Part shown: in pieces, positions 27,385 to 35,361 of the stretch
Layout: each line of letters starts with the position of its first letter
Position numbering within the stretch: position 1 is the stretch's first letter
The notes under the pieces: generated by a model
Seen by the model: only the letters and a program-made list of their open reading frames with translations
Database searches by the model: none
What the model was told of the DNA's origin: nothing
Translations under genes and position numbers: made by a program
DNA from: Arcticimaribacter sp965277835
GTDB taxonomy: Bacteria; Bacteroidota; Bacteroidia; Flavobacteriales; Flavobacteriaceae
Assembly (NCBI GenBank): GCA_965277835.1
Contig: OZ255841.1
Coordinates: forward strand, 930,001 to 994,000
DNA length: 64,000 nt
Reading direction: 5' to 3'

Positions 27385-28089
27385 ATGCCGTATTTTAAAA
27401 TCTGTATTTTATTTATAGTTTCGAGTTTTATGGCTTGGAGCCAAAGTCAACTAAATAACAATAGTCTTAGACTTGAGACTATTAAAAAAATTACTAATCA
27501 AATTGATGATTCTCGAATAGACTTGTCCGAAATTAATGGCAGCCCCTACCTCGAAACTCAATTTCATCTAGGTAATGTTGAACGAAATAATGTAACAGAA
27601 ACAGCCCAATTGTATTTAAGATATAATGGTTATAACGATGAAATTGAAATAGGAAGACGTCAAGACCAACCTAGCTCTAAAACAGCTTTATTAAAAGAAA
27701 AAGATATTCGTGCTACATTCAACAATAGAGTCTATCAATATATATCATTTAATGACAAAAAAGGAGACAGTATAGATGGCTATTTAGTTTCTATATACAA
27801 TGCCAAAAATTATAATCTATTCCTGCGAAATTCAAAAATATTAGTGTCTGGTAAAAAAGCAAGAACATCTTTAGAGAAAGACATCCCTCCACGGTTTAAA
27901 AAAATTACGTCTTATTATATCTCATCAAAGGAGAATACCACTCCTCAAGAAATCAGTTTAAAACTAAAAGATATCTTACCTTTGCTTATAAAAGAAGACC
28001 AATCAAAAGTTAAGCAGTTAAAGACTGATTTTAAAAAAATTAAATCTCATAAAGACCTTATACAACTCTTTAAGCATTTAGATATGTAA
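27385..28089 (+). CDS. Exported protein of unknown function
   Basis: I do not recognise the family. From the ATG at 27385 the protein has 234 residues; a TTG two codons upstream also opens the frame but is less likely. A signal peptide ending near FMAWSQ (about residue 20) predicts export. The mature part has a beta-rich central region (ETAQLYLRYNGYNDEIEI) and a lysine-rich helical C-terminus. It begins only 11 bases after the unit 3 terminator, so its promoter must overlap that terminator, or it is expressed by readthrough. It is followed by the rlmB-like gene after a 57-base gap. Confidence 0.75.
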   Translation: MPYFKICILFIVSSFMAWSQSQLNNNSLRLETIKKITNQIDDSRIDLSEINGSPYLETQFHLGNVERNNVTETAQLYLRYNGYNDEIEIGRRQDQPSSKTALLKEKDIRATFNNRVYQYISFNDKKGDSIDGYLVSIYNAKNYNLFLRNSKILVSGKKARTSLEKDIPPRFKKITSYYISSKENTTPQEISLKLKDILPLLIKEDQSKVKQLKTDFKKIKSHKDLIQLFKHLDM

Positions 28090-28146
28090 TTCTTTTTTTT
28101 ATCAAAACGAATTAAATTTTTTCTCATAATTTTAAAAACTTCATGA

Positions 28147-28884
28147 ATGGATAAACAAGAAATTTTTGGTATTCGTTCAATAATAGAATGTATCGAAGCA
28201 AACCAAACTATTGAGAAGGTTTATTTACTCAAAAATCAAAAAAGCACTCTTTTTAAAAGACTGGAAAATGTTTTACGTGAGAAAAAAATAAGCCATAGCT
28301 ATGTCCCAATAGAACGATTAAACCGATTTTCTAATAAAAACCACCAAGGTGTCGTTGCCATAATATCTCCTATTAAATACTGGGAGTTAGAAAAGCTAAT
28401 CGAAAAAGCTAAACAAGAAACGCAACTACCTATATTCTTATTACTCGACAATATTACTGATACTCGTAACTTAGGGTCTATCATTAGAAGTGCATCAGCA
28501 ACTAATGTGTCTGGAATTATACTGCCTCAACTGGGAAGTGCTCAAATAAACTCAGATACTGTTAAAACCTCGTCTGGCGCTTTGTTCTCTGTTCCTATCG
28601 CAAAAGTAAGTCATTTAAAAGATGCCATTTACTTACTACAAAGTTTTGAAATTGAAACTATTGCAATTACAGAAAAAGCTACCTCTACAATATATGAGCA
28701 AGATTTAAAAAAGCCTTTAGCACTTATTATGGGTTCTGAGGAAAAAGGGATTTCAAAAGGTATTTTAAATCTTATAACCCAAAAAGCAAAACTACCAATG
28801 GAAGGGGCGATTGCATCGCTTAATGTTGCTGTAGCATGCGGAAGTATTTTATACGAAGTCATTAGACAAAGAAAATTCTCATAA
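28147..28884 (+). CDS. rlmB: TrmH-family 23S rRNA (guanosine-2'-O)-methyltransferase, RlmB-like
   Basis: SPOUT-class S-adenosylmethionine enzyme that 2'-O-methylates rRNA. It has 245 residues. The N-terminal substrate-binding domain starts with IFGIRSIIECIEA (about residues 1-75); the catalytic domain has the three SPOUT motifs LDNITDTRNLGSIIRSA, LIMGSEEKGIS and SLNVAVACGSILYE. The start at 28147 is used because an ATG four bases earlier stops after three codons. The RlmB assignment rests on the N-terminal domain and length; TrmH-family specificity is hard to fix from sequence alone. rarA follows after 18 bases. Confidence 0.88.
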   Translation: MDKQEIFGIRSIIECIEANQTIEKVYLLKNQKSTLFKRLENVLREKKISHSYVPIERLNRFSNKNHQGVVAIISPIKYWELEKLIEKAKQETQLPIFLLLDNITDTRNLGSIIRSASATNVSGIILPQLGSAQINSDTVKTSSGALFSVPIAKVSHLKDAIYLLQSFEIETIAITEKATSTIYEQDLKKPLALIMGSEEKGISKGILNLITQKAKLPMEGAIASLNVAVACGSILYEVIRQRKFS

Positions 28885-28902
28885 GTTCACTATTTTAGAG
28901 CT

Positions 28903-30180
28903 ATGATTTCACCTTTAGCTGAGCGAATGCGTCCTACTCTACTTGACCACTATATTGGGCAAGAACATCTAGTAGGACCTCAGGGAGCACTGCGTTCGGC
29001 ACTTGAAACTGGACAATTACCCTCGCTAATACTTTGGGGTCCCCCTGGAGTAGGGAAAACTACTCTTGCTAAATTAATGGCAAAAGTAAATAAACGCCCT
29101 TTTTATAGTCTCTCGGCAATTCACTCAGGAGTAAAAGAAGTAAGAGAAATTATTGATAAGGCAAAAAAGAGTAGCGGGTTATTTACCCAAAAAGGACCTT
29201 TATTGTTTATTGATGAAATACACCGTTTCAGTAAATCGCAACAAGACTCCCTCTTGGGGGCAGTAGAACAAGGGCATATTACTCTAATTGGAGCCACAAC
29301 GGAAAACCCTAGCTTCGAAGTAATAAAAGCGTTATTATCTAGGTGTCAAGTTTATACACTCAATCCGCTTACTAAAGAAAACCTTAAAATGCTCTTACAG
29401 CGAGCAATAACAGAAGATGACGTTTTAGCACAAAAGAAAATTAACATCAAAGAAGATCAAGCGCTTCTTAAACTTTCAGATGGTGATGCTCGAAAAATGC
29501 TTTCGTTGCTCGAACTTGTTATTATGGGTCAAAAAGGAGATACTATAGATATAACAAACGAAACTGTACTCGAAAAAGCCCAAACCAGAACCGTGTTATT
29601 TGATAAAGACGGAGAACAACATTATGATATTATTTCTGCACTTATCAAATCTATTAGAGGAAGCGACCCTAATGCGTCTGTGTATTGGTTAGCTCGTCTT
29701 ATTGAAGGAGGTGAAGATTTAAAATTTATTGCAAGACGTTTACTTATTCTGGCTTCCGAAGATATAGGGAATGCAAACCCTACAGCCTTAGTTTTAGCAA
29801 ATAATACGTTTCAGGCTGTTAATATAATAGGATACCCAGAATCTCGAATAATTCTAAGTCAATGTGTAATTTATTTAGCTACAAGCCCAAAAAGTAACTC
29901 TAGTTATATGGCTATTAAAAATGCACAAAGCTTGGTTAAAGAGACTGGCAACCTTAATGTACCTCTTTCTCTAAGAAATGCACCAAGTCAACTGATGAAA
30001 GACTTAGGTTATGGCAAGGGTTATAAATATGCCCATAACCACAATTTGAATTTTGCAGACCATGAGTTTCTACCTGATGAAATAAGCGGTAATAAACTTT
30101 ATGAACCTGGTAAAAACAGTAAAGAAGAATTAATTCGTTCTTTTTTGAAAAAACGATGGAAAAATAAATATGATTATTGA
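28903..30180 (+). CDS. rarA: Replication-associated recombination protein A (MgsA/RarA AAA+ ATPase)
   Basis: Clamp-loader-like AAA+ ATPase acting at stalled replication forks. It has 425 residues: Walker A LWGPPGVGKTTLAK near residue 45, Walker B LLFIDEIHRF near 105, sensor 1 GATTENPSFEV, sensor 2 around SDGDARKML, and the C-terminal RarA tetramerisation domain (RLLILASEDIGNANP onward). It is likely cotranscribed with rlmB. Its 3' end overlaps trkH on the opposite strand by seven bases. Confidence 0.96.
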   Translation: MISPLAERMRPTLLDHYIGQEHLVGPQGALRSALETGQLPSLILWGPPGVGKTTLAKLMAKVNKRPFYSLSAIHSGVKEVREIIDKAKKSSGLFTQKGPLLFIDEIHRFSKSQQDSLLGAVEQGHITLIGATTENPSFEVIKALLSRCQVYTLNPLTKENLKMLLQRAITEDDVLAQKKINIKEDQALLKLSDGDARKMLSLLELVIMGQKGDTIDITNETVLEKAQTRTVLFDKDGEQHYDIISALIKSIRGSDPNASVYWLARLIEGGEDLKFIARRLLILASEDIGNANPTALVLANNTFQAVNIIGYPESRIILSQCVIYLATSPKSNSSYMAIKNAQSLVKETGNLNVPLSLRNAPSQLMKDLGYGKGYKYAHNHNLNFADHEFLPDEISGNKLYEPGKNSKEELIRSFLKKRWKNKYDY

Positions 30181-31694
30181 TTTCTCTCCCAGAAAAAAGG
30201 AGTTAATAGAATTAAAACTGTAAAAAGCTCTAATCTACCTATGAGCATTAAAAAAGACGCCCACCATTTACCCAACATAGGTAGCTCTGAAAATGAAAAT
30301 GCAGGGCCGTAAGAGCCTAGAGCAGGGCCTACATTACCTAAACTCGAAGCAGCAACTCCAATTGCAGATTCGAAATCTAATCCTAGCATTCCAAAAACTA
30401 ATGCTCCAAAAATAAAAGAAAGCATATATAATATAAAAAAGGCATAAATATTATACGTAACATCTTGTTGCAAAATTGAACCATTATAACGCGGTTGTAT
30501 AATTGCATTGGGATGCAACGCTCTTTTAAATTCTAAGAACCCATTTTTAATCATCAATAAATGACGTACAACCTTAATCCCTCCTGAAGTTGACCCAGCC
30601 GAGCCTCCCATAAACATTAACCCAAAAAATACTATGGTTAAAAAAGGACTCCAAATAGTATAATCAGCCGTAACAAATCCTGTAGTTGTTATAATAGCTA
30701 CAATTTGAAAAAACGAATGTCTTAAAGAGCTTTCGAAAACACCCCATACCTGAGGGTGATTAAAGCTACTCTCCGCTATATCTACACTATTAACCAATAC
30801 GACTGCTACAAGCACTGTCATTAGTGCAATGAAAATAATTAAAAACCGAAATTCTTGATCTCTAAATATTTTTTGAAATTTACCTTTAAATGCGAAATAA
30901 CTTAGCACAAAATTAGTTCCCGCAATAATCATAAAAAAGGTAACAATATATTGAATAATTGGAGTGTCGTTCCAATACGCCATACTATTATTCTTAGTCG
31001 AAAACCCTCCCGTAGAAAGCGTACTCATTGCATGGTTTATCGAATCGAAAAAACTCATTCCTGCAAAGTATAATAATAGTGCTTCCGAAATTGTATAGCC
31101 CACATATATAAGCCACAATCGTTTAGCCGTATCTGTTATTCTAGGGTGTAGTTTATCATTACTAGGCCCTGGGGCTTCTGCAACAAATAATTGCATCCCT
31201 CCTATCCCCAATAAAGGTAAAATAGCTATAGTCAAAACAATTATACCCATTCCCCCAATCCAATGCGTTGTGCTTCTCCAAAATAAGATTCCTTTGGGCA
31301 TAGACTCTATATCTTTTAAAATAGAAGAGCCTGTTGTAGTGTACCCGGACATTGTTTCAAAAAAAGCATCTGTTATATTAGGAATAGCACCTGTAAAAAT
31401 ATATGGTAACATTCCCGATAAAGACATCAATATCCAACCAAAAGTTACAATTATATATCCCTCCCTTTTTTGAATTTGCTTTACATTATTCTTTGATAAA
31501 AGCATTGTTAATGCGCCTACAAGCAATACTGAAAAAGCGGAGTAGATAAGCTCCAAAGTAACCCCATCTTGAGTTATAAAACTTACCAAACACGATAAAA
31601 GCATAAACCCTCCATTGAAAAGGAGCAAAAGCCCCATAAGACTTACAACAATTCTTATATTAACTCTATGCATCTTATAGGAATAAGCTTTCAA
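30174..31694 (-). CDS. trkH: Trk-type potassium uptake transporter, membrane subunit
   Basis: Inner-membrane potassium channel-like transporter gated by TrkA. It has 506 residues and about ten hydrophobic segments. Selectivity-filter-like stretches are seen in SGYTTTGSSIL, STLSTGGFSTKN, TTGFVTADY and SLGNVGPALG, the four-repeat pattern of the superfamily. It overlaps the upstream trkA gene by 20 bases, so the two are cotranscribed and probably translationally coupled. Confidence 0.95.
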   Translation of the reverse strand: MKAYSYKMHRVNIRIVVSLMGLLLLFNGGFMLLSCLVSFITQDGVTLELIYSAFSVLLVGALTMLLSKNNVKQIQKREGYIIVTFGWILMSLSGMLPYIFTGAIPNITDAFFETMSGYTTTGSSILKDIESMPKGILFWRSTTHWIGGMGIIVLTIAILPLLGIGGMQLFVAEAPGPSNDKLHPRITDTAKRLWLIYVGYTISEALLLYFAGMSFFDSINHAMSTLSTGGFSTKNNSMAYWNDTPIIQYIVTFFMIIAGTNFVLSYFAFKGKFQKIFRDQEFRFLIIFIALMTVLVAVVLVNSVDIAESSFNHPQVWGVFESSLRHSFFQIVAIITTTGFVTADYTIWSPFLTIVFFGLMFMGGSAGSTSGGIKVVRHLLMIKNGFLEFKRALHPNAIIQPRYNGSILQQDVTYNIYAFFILYMLSFIFGALVFGMLGLDFESAIGVAASSLGNVGPALGSYGPAFSFSELPMLGKWWASFLMLIGRLELFTVLILLTPFFWERNQ

Positions 31695-33024
31695 CTTTTT
31701 TTATTGCCCTAGGCAAGCAACAAACCACTACTCTATCGCCTGCAACAATTGTATATCCTCCCAAAGCAATTATAGCTTTCCCGTCTTTGATAACTCCTCC
31801 AATGGTAGCAGATCTCGGGAAATCAATATTGCGGATATCTAAACCATTAACTTTTGATTTTGGCTTTACATTGAACTCTAAAATTTCGACATTCATGTTT
31901 GTTAATGTCTTCATATCAATAACCTCTCCTCTTCTTATATATCTAAATATAGTATTGGCGGTAAGTAATTTTTTGTTAACTAAAGTATCTATGCCTATCG
32001 AATGAGATAATTGAAAATAGTCCATGTTCTCTACTAGAGCAATTGTTTTCTTTACTTTTTTAGATTTAGCCATTAAGCAAGACATAATATTTGTCTCAGA
32101 GTTTTCTGTTACAGAAATAAATGCATCGGTAGTATTAATTTCTTCCTCTTCTAAGAGCTCTAAACTCCTTCCGTCTCCGTGGATTACCATCACATTAGGT
32201 AATTCATCTGCGATTTCAAAAGCTTTTGTCTTATTTTGTTCTATAAGTGTTACTTTGAATTTCTTCATACACAACTCGCGAGCCGTATTTACGCCTATTT
32301 TACCGCCCCCTAAAATCATAACTCTTTTTATATCCTCTTTACTCTTCCCCGTAAGTTTATATAATTCTTCGACACCTTCTTTTAGTGTTATAAAATAAGC
32401 CTGGTCATCGGCTTCAAATACGGTATCACCTCTAGGAATAATTGTGTATTGTGTACCCTTGCGTTGCAACGCTATAGGCATAAAATGCACGTCTGGAAAT
32501 ATATTTGCTGCTTCTTTCACCGATTTACCTACAAAGGGTACCGATGGGTTTAAAATCGTTCCAATAAGTGTAAGCGCCCCATACTCAAATTCATAGCTAT
32601 CATCAAAAGCAGACTGGTCTAATAACTGTTGAATTTCTGTGACTGCTAGTTCTTCTGGAGAAATTAATTCATCTACTCCCAAACTTGTGAAATCTATATC
32701 TTCTGAATCATTAATAAATTCGACAGAAGAAATACGTGCTATGGTTCTTTTGCATCCCAATTGCTTAGCTAATGCACAAACTGTGATATTTGTAGTCTCT
32801 TGAGATGTTAGCGAAATAAATAAATCAGATTTACCAACATTGACTTCGCGAATTAATGATAAAGAACATGCATTACCTTTTACCGTTTTAATATCTAAAT
32901 GAGTTTCGGCATAGTTTAGTCTGTCTTTATTGGTATCGATAAGCGTAATATCCTGAGACTCAAAAGAGAGCAGTTTAGCAAGGTGAAAACCTACTTCTCC
33001 AGCTCCTACAATAATTATTTTCAT
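31675..33024 (-). CDS. trkA: Trk potassium transport system peripheral protein TrkA
   Basis: Cytoplasmic nucleotide-binding regulator of TrkH. It has 449 residues with two RCK units: the first Rossmann motif IIVGAGEVGFHLAKLL is at the N-terminus and the second, VMILGGGKIGVNTAREL, near residue 236. RCK_C regions follow each one. A -7 box TATATTTG lies on the minus strand at 33051-33058, about 27 bases upstream, and faces away from ubiE. Confidence 0.95.
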   Translation of the reverse strand: MKIIIVGAGEVGFHLAKLLSFESQDITLIDTNKDRLNYAETHLDIKTVKGNACSLSLIREVNVGKSDLFISLTSQETTNITVCALAKQLGCKRTIARISSVEFINDSEDIDFTSLGVDELISPEELAVTEIQQLLDQSAFDDSYEFEYGALTLIGTILNPSVPFVGKSVKEAANIFPDVHFMPIALQRKGTQYTIIPRGDTVFEADDQAYFITLKEGVEELYKLTGKSKEDIKRVMILGGGKIGVNTARELCMKKFKVTLIEQNKTKAFEIADELPNVMVIHGDGRSLELLEEEEINTTDAFISVTENSETNIMSCLMAKSKKVKKTIALVENMDYFQLSHSIGIDTLVNKKLLTANTIFRYIRRGEVIDMKTLTNMNVEILEFNVKPKSKVNGLDIRNIDFPRSATIGGVIKDGKAIIALGGYTIVAGDRVVVCCLPRAIKKVESLFL

Positions 33025-33050
33025 AAAGTAATATTGGGTAAACTCAAAAA

Positions 33051-33058
33051 CAAATATA
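33051..33058 (-). promoter_or_regulatory. -7 promoter element of trkA-trkH
   Basis: TATATTTG on the minus strand matches TAnnTTTG, with the expected start about 20 bases before the trkA ATG. No clear -33 element is seen at the ideal spacing. Confidence 0.5.
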
Positions 33059-33089
33059 ATAAACTATATGACAAGGGTTCTTCATTTTC

Positions 33090-33098
33090 TATCTTTGC
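33090..33098 (+). promoter_or_regulatory. -7 promoter element of ubiE-porT
   Basis: TATCTTTGC matches TAnnTTTGC and ends five bases before the ATG at 33104. Transcription would start at or next to that ATG, giving a leaderless or nearly leaderless message. This supports the ATG at 33104 over the in-frame ATG at 33068, which would lie upstream of the transcription start. Confidence 0.55.
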
Positions 33099-33103
33099 TT
33101 TTT

Positions 33104-33835
33104 ATGAAAAAAAATATTACCCCTTATACTAGCGAACATGGTTCGAAAAAAAAGCAAGTTAAACAGATGTTTGACAATATCTCTAAAAACTATGATTTCT
33201 TAAACCGCATAATCTCTTTGGGAGCCGATATTAGGTGGAGAAAAAAAGTAGTTAACATTTTAGCTGCTAAGCATCCTCAAAGCATTTTAGATATTGCTAC
33301 TGGTACTGGAGACCTTGCTATTGCTCTAATAAAGACTAAAGCTACAAAAATAGTAGGTCTCGATATTTCCCCGAAAATGTTGGCTGTCGGAGAAGAAAAA
33401 ATAATTGATAAAAAACTTGATGGTACTATTGAAATGGTTTTGGGAGATAGCGAAGCCCTTAATTATGATGACAATTCATTTGATGCCGTTACAGTAGCTT
33501 TTGGAGTAAGAAATTTTGAGAACTTAGAAACTGGGCTTTCAGAATTATTTAGAGTGCTAAAACCTAAAGGTACTTTAGTGATTTTAGAAACCTCGGTACC
33601 CACCAAATTTCCTTTAAAACAAGGCTACTCAATCTACACAAAAGTTATAGTCCCTTTGGTAGGAAAAATTTTTGCTAGAGACAAAGTTGCTTATAACTAT
33701 CTTTCTAACTCTGCGGCTATTTTCCCTTATGGGGAAAAGTTCAACAATATTTTAAAGAAAATTGGGTTTATAGAAGTAGAAGATAGCCCGCAAACCTTAG
33801 GGGTTGCTTCAATATATTGTGCTACAAAGCCTTAG
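33104..33835 (+). CDS. ubiE: Demethylmenaquinone methyltransferase (UbiE/MenG)
   Basis: S-adenosylmethionine enzyme for the last step of menaquinone synthesis. The start at 33104 gives 243 residues, the usual length. Family features are VKQMFDNISKNYDFLNRIISLG near the N-terminus, the SAM-binding motif ILDIATGTGDLAI, VTVAFGVRNFENLE, and the C-terminal EVEDSPQTLGVASIYCATKP. porT starts one base after the stop, a pairing I know from other Flavobacteria. Confidence 0.95.
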   Translation: MKKNITPYTSEHGSKKKQVKQMFDNISKNYDFLNRIISLGADIRWRKKVVNILAAKHPQSILDIATGTGDLAIALIKTKATKIVGLDISPKMLAVGEEKIIDKKLDGTIEMVLGDSEALNYDDNSFDAVTVAFGVRNFENLETGLSELFRVLKPKGTLVILETSVPTKFPLKQGYSIYTKVIVPLVGKIFARDKVAYNYLSNSAAIFPYGEKFNNILKKIGFIEVEDSPQTLGVASIYCATKP

Positions 33836-33836
33836 T

Positions 33837-34610
33837 TTGAAAAATGTTTTCCTCTTGTTTGCTATATTCCTAATTGCAAACAAGGCTGCTTATTCTCAGT
33901 ATGTTACTATACGTGAGCGTGTACAACATCTTCAAGATATTGACGAAAAACTCATTCGCTATGGCTATTATTTTGGCTTCAATAACTTTGGTTATAAAAT
34001 CGAATATATTGACAGCTCTAGATCAAACTTAGGGATTAAACCATATTCTGCCCCAACTAATCTTGGCGGGCAAGGTCTCCCTGATATCGAATTAGTTAAA
34101 AACTTTGGTTTTAATGTAGGTCTAGTTAGTGACCTAAGAATTAATAGGTTTTTGAATCTCCGCTTTGAACCTGGTTTATATTATACCCAAAGAGATTTAA
34201 TTTACCCCGAAAGTACACCTCTTCTTACCAAAGATGCTGACTATCTAAGATCAGTCAAATCTACATATATTCATTTACCGCTTTTAATAAAATTTAGTTC
34301 CATTCGAGTTAATAATTTCAAACCCTATTTAATAGGGGGCGTATCAACGTCATTTAATCTTTCTAGCAACGAAAAAAGTGTTGATGATAATTCAAGTGCC
34401 ATTTTTAGGGTTACTAGCCAAACTTATAATTATGAAATTGGGTTCGGAATTGACTTTTATCTGCCTTATTTTAAGTTTTCGCCATCTATACGTGGCATAT
34501 TTTCATTACAAAATGAATTAATCCCTGACAGCAATCCTCTAAGCCCTTGGACTTCAAACATAAAAAATCTTTATACTCAAGGGATAGTTATTAATCTAAA
34601 CTTTAGATAA
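33837..34610 (+). CDS. porT: PorT-family type IX secretion system protein
   Basis: Outer-membrane-associated beta-barrel-like protein required for T9SS secretion and gliding in Bacteroidota. The longest frame overlaps ubiE by 32 bases; I chose the TTG at 33837 because it directly precedes a clean signal peptide (KNVFLLFAIFLIANKAAYSQ). This gives 257 residues. Mature features such as FGFNVGLVSDLRINRFLNLRFEPGL and the closing NLNFR fit a PorT-like eight-stranded barrel. It is the only T9SS component in the window. Confidence 0.88.
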   Translation: MKNVFLLFAIFLIANKAAYSQYVTIRERVQHLQDIDEKLIRYGYYFGFNNFGYKIEYIDSSRSNLGIKPYSAPTNLGGQGLPDIELVKNFGFNVGLVSDLRINRFLNLRFEPGLYYTQRDLIYPESTPLLTKDADYLRSVKSTYIHLPLLIKFSSIRVNNFKPYLIGGVSTSFNLSSNEKSVDDNSSAIFRVTSQTYNYEIGFGIDFYLPYFKFSPSIRGIFSLQNELIPDSNPLSPWTSNIKNLYTQGIVINLNFR

Positions 34611-34611
34611 T

Positions 34612-35325
34612 CTAGGGTTTAAAAATTTGGCTCAAAACAATAGCTGTAGCTGTGGCTACATTCAGGCTTTCTGCTACCATCGATTTCCCTACGCGCGGAA
34701 TAGTTATAGTGTGTTGAAGCATTTTTTTAACCTCTGTAGATATTCCGGTTGATTCATTACCCATAACCAAAATACTGTCTTCTTCTATTTTAGTTTTATA
34801 AATAGATTCTCCTTCTAATAAAGTGCCAAAAATTGGTTTTCTACAGCTTTCTAAAAAAGGTAGTAAATCCGTATAAGTACATTGTACTTTTGCTAGAGAC
34901 CCCATGGAGGCTTGAACAACTTTTGGGTTATAACAATCTACCGTATCTTTTGAGCAAACTAAATTTGAAACCCCAAACCAGTCGCAAAGCCGAATAATTG
35001 TACCTAGGTTACCTGGGTCTTGTATATTATCTAAAGCTACTGTAAACCCTAATGTATTATTGAGTTCCCTTGTAGGTATATGAAACACACCTAACATATT
35101 ACTTGGGGATTTTAACAAAGTTATCTGTTCCATTATTTTAGATGTTACAATAACTTCTGTCGGATAACCCAATGTGTTGAGCGTATATATTCTTTCAACT
35201 TGCCAGCCTGCATTTAACAACGAAAGGACTACTTTTTCGCCTTCTGCAACAAAAAGTTGAAGTTCTTTTCGATGCTTTTTATTTCGTAAGCTCTTGACTC
35301 GTTTAATTTCATTCTTTGTAATCAT
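34612..35325 (-). CDS. TrmH/SpoU-family RNA methyltransferase
   Basis: SPOUT-class RNA 2'-O-methyltransferase. It has 237 residues: an N-terminal substrate-binding part with KSLRNKKHRKELQLFVAEGEK, and the catalytic knot with ALDNIQDPGNLGTIIRLCDWFG, ILVMGNESTGIS and ESLNVATATAIVL. It is distinct from the RlmB-like paralogue at 28147; the target nucleotide is unknown. It is divergent from the BamA-like gene with a 36-base gap and convergent with porT. Confidence 0.92.
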   Translation of the reverse strand: MITKNEIKRVKSLRNKKHRKELQLFVAEGEKVVLSLLNAGWQVERIYTLNTLGYPTEVIVTSKIMEQITLLKSPSNMLGVFHIPTRELNNTLGFTVALDNIQDPGNLGTIIRLCDWFGVSNLVCSKDTVDCYNPKVVQASMGSLAKVQCTYTDLLPFLESCRKPIFGTLLEGESIYKTKIEEDSILVMGNESTGISTEVKKMLQHTITIPRVGKSMVAESLNVATATAIVLSQIFKP

Positions 35326-35343
35326 AAAATGGTGTATTTTTGC
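35315..35343 (+). promoter_or_regulatory. Promoter of the BamA/TamA-like gene
   Basis: TTTG at 35315-35318, a 16-base spacer and TATTTTTGC at 35335-35343 match the Bacteroidota -33/-7 pattern. Start of transcription near 35350 lies before the TTG at 35362 but after the longest-frame start at 35329. It argues that 35362 is the real translation start. Confidence 0.6.
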
Positions 35344-35361
35344 ATCAAATCAAATAGTAGC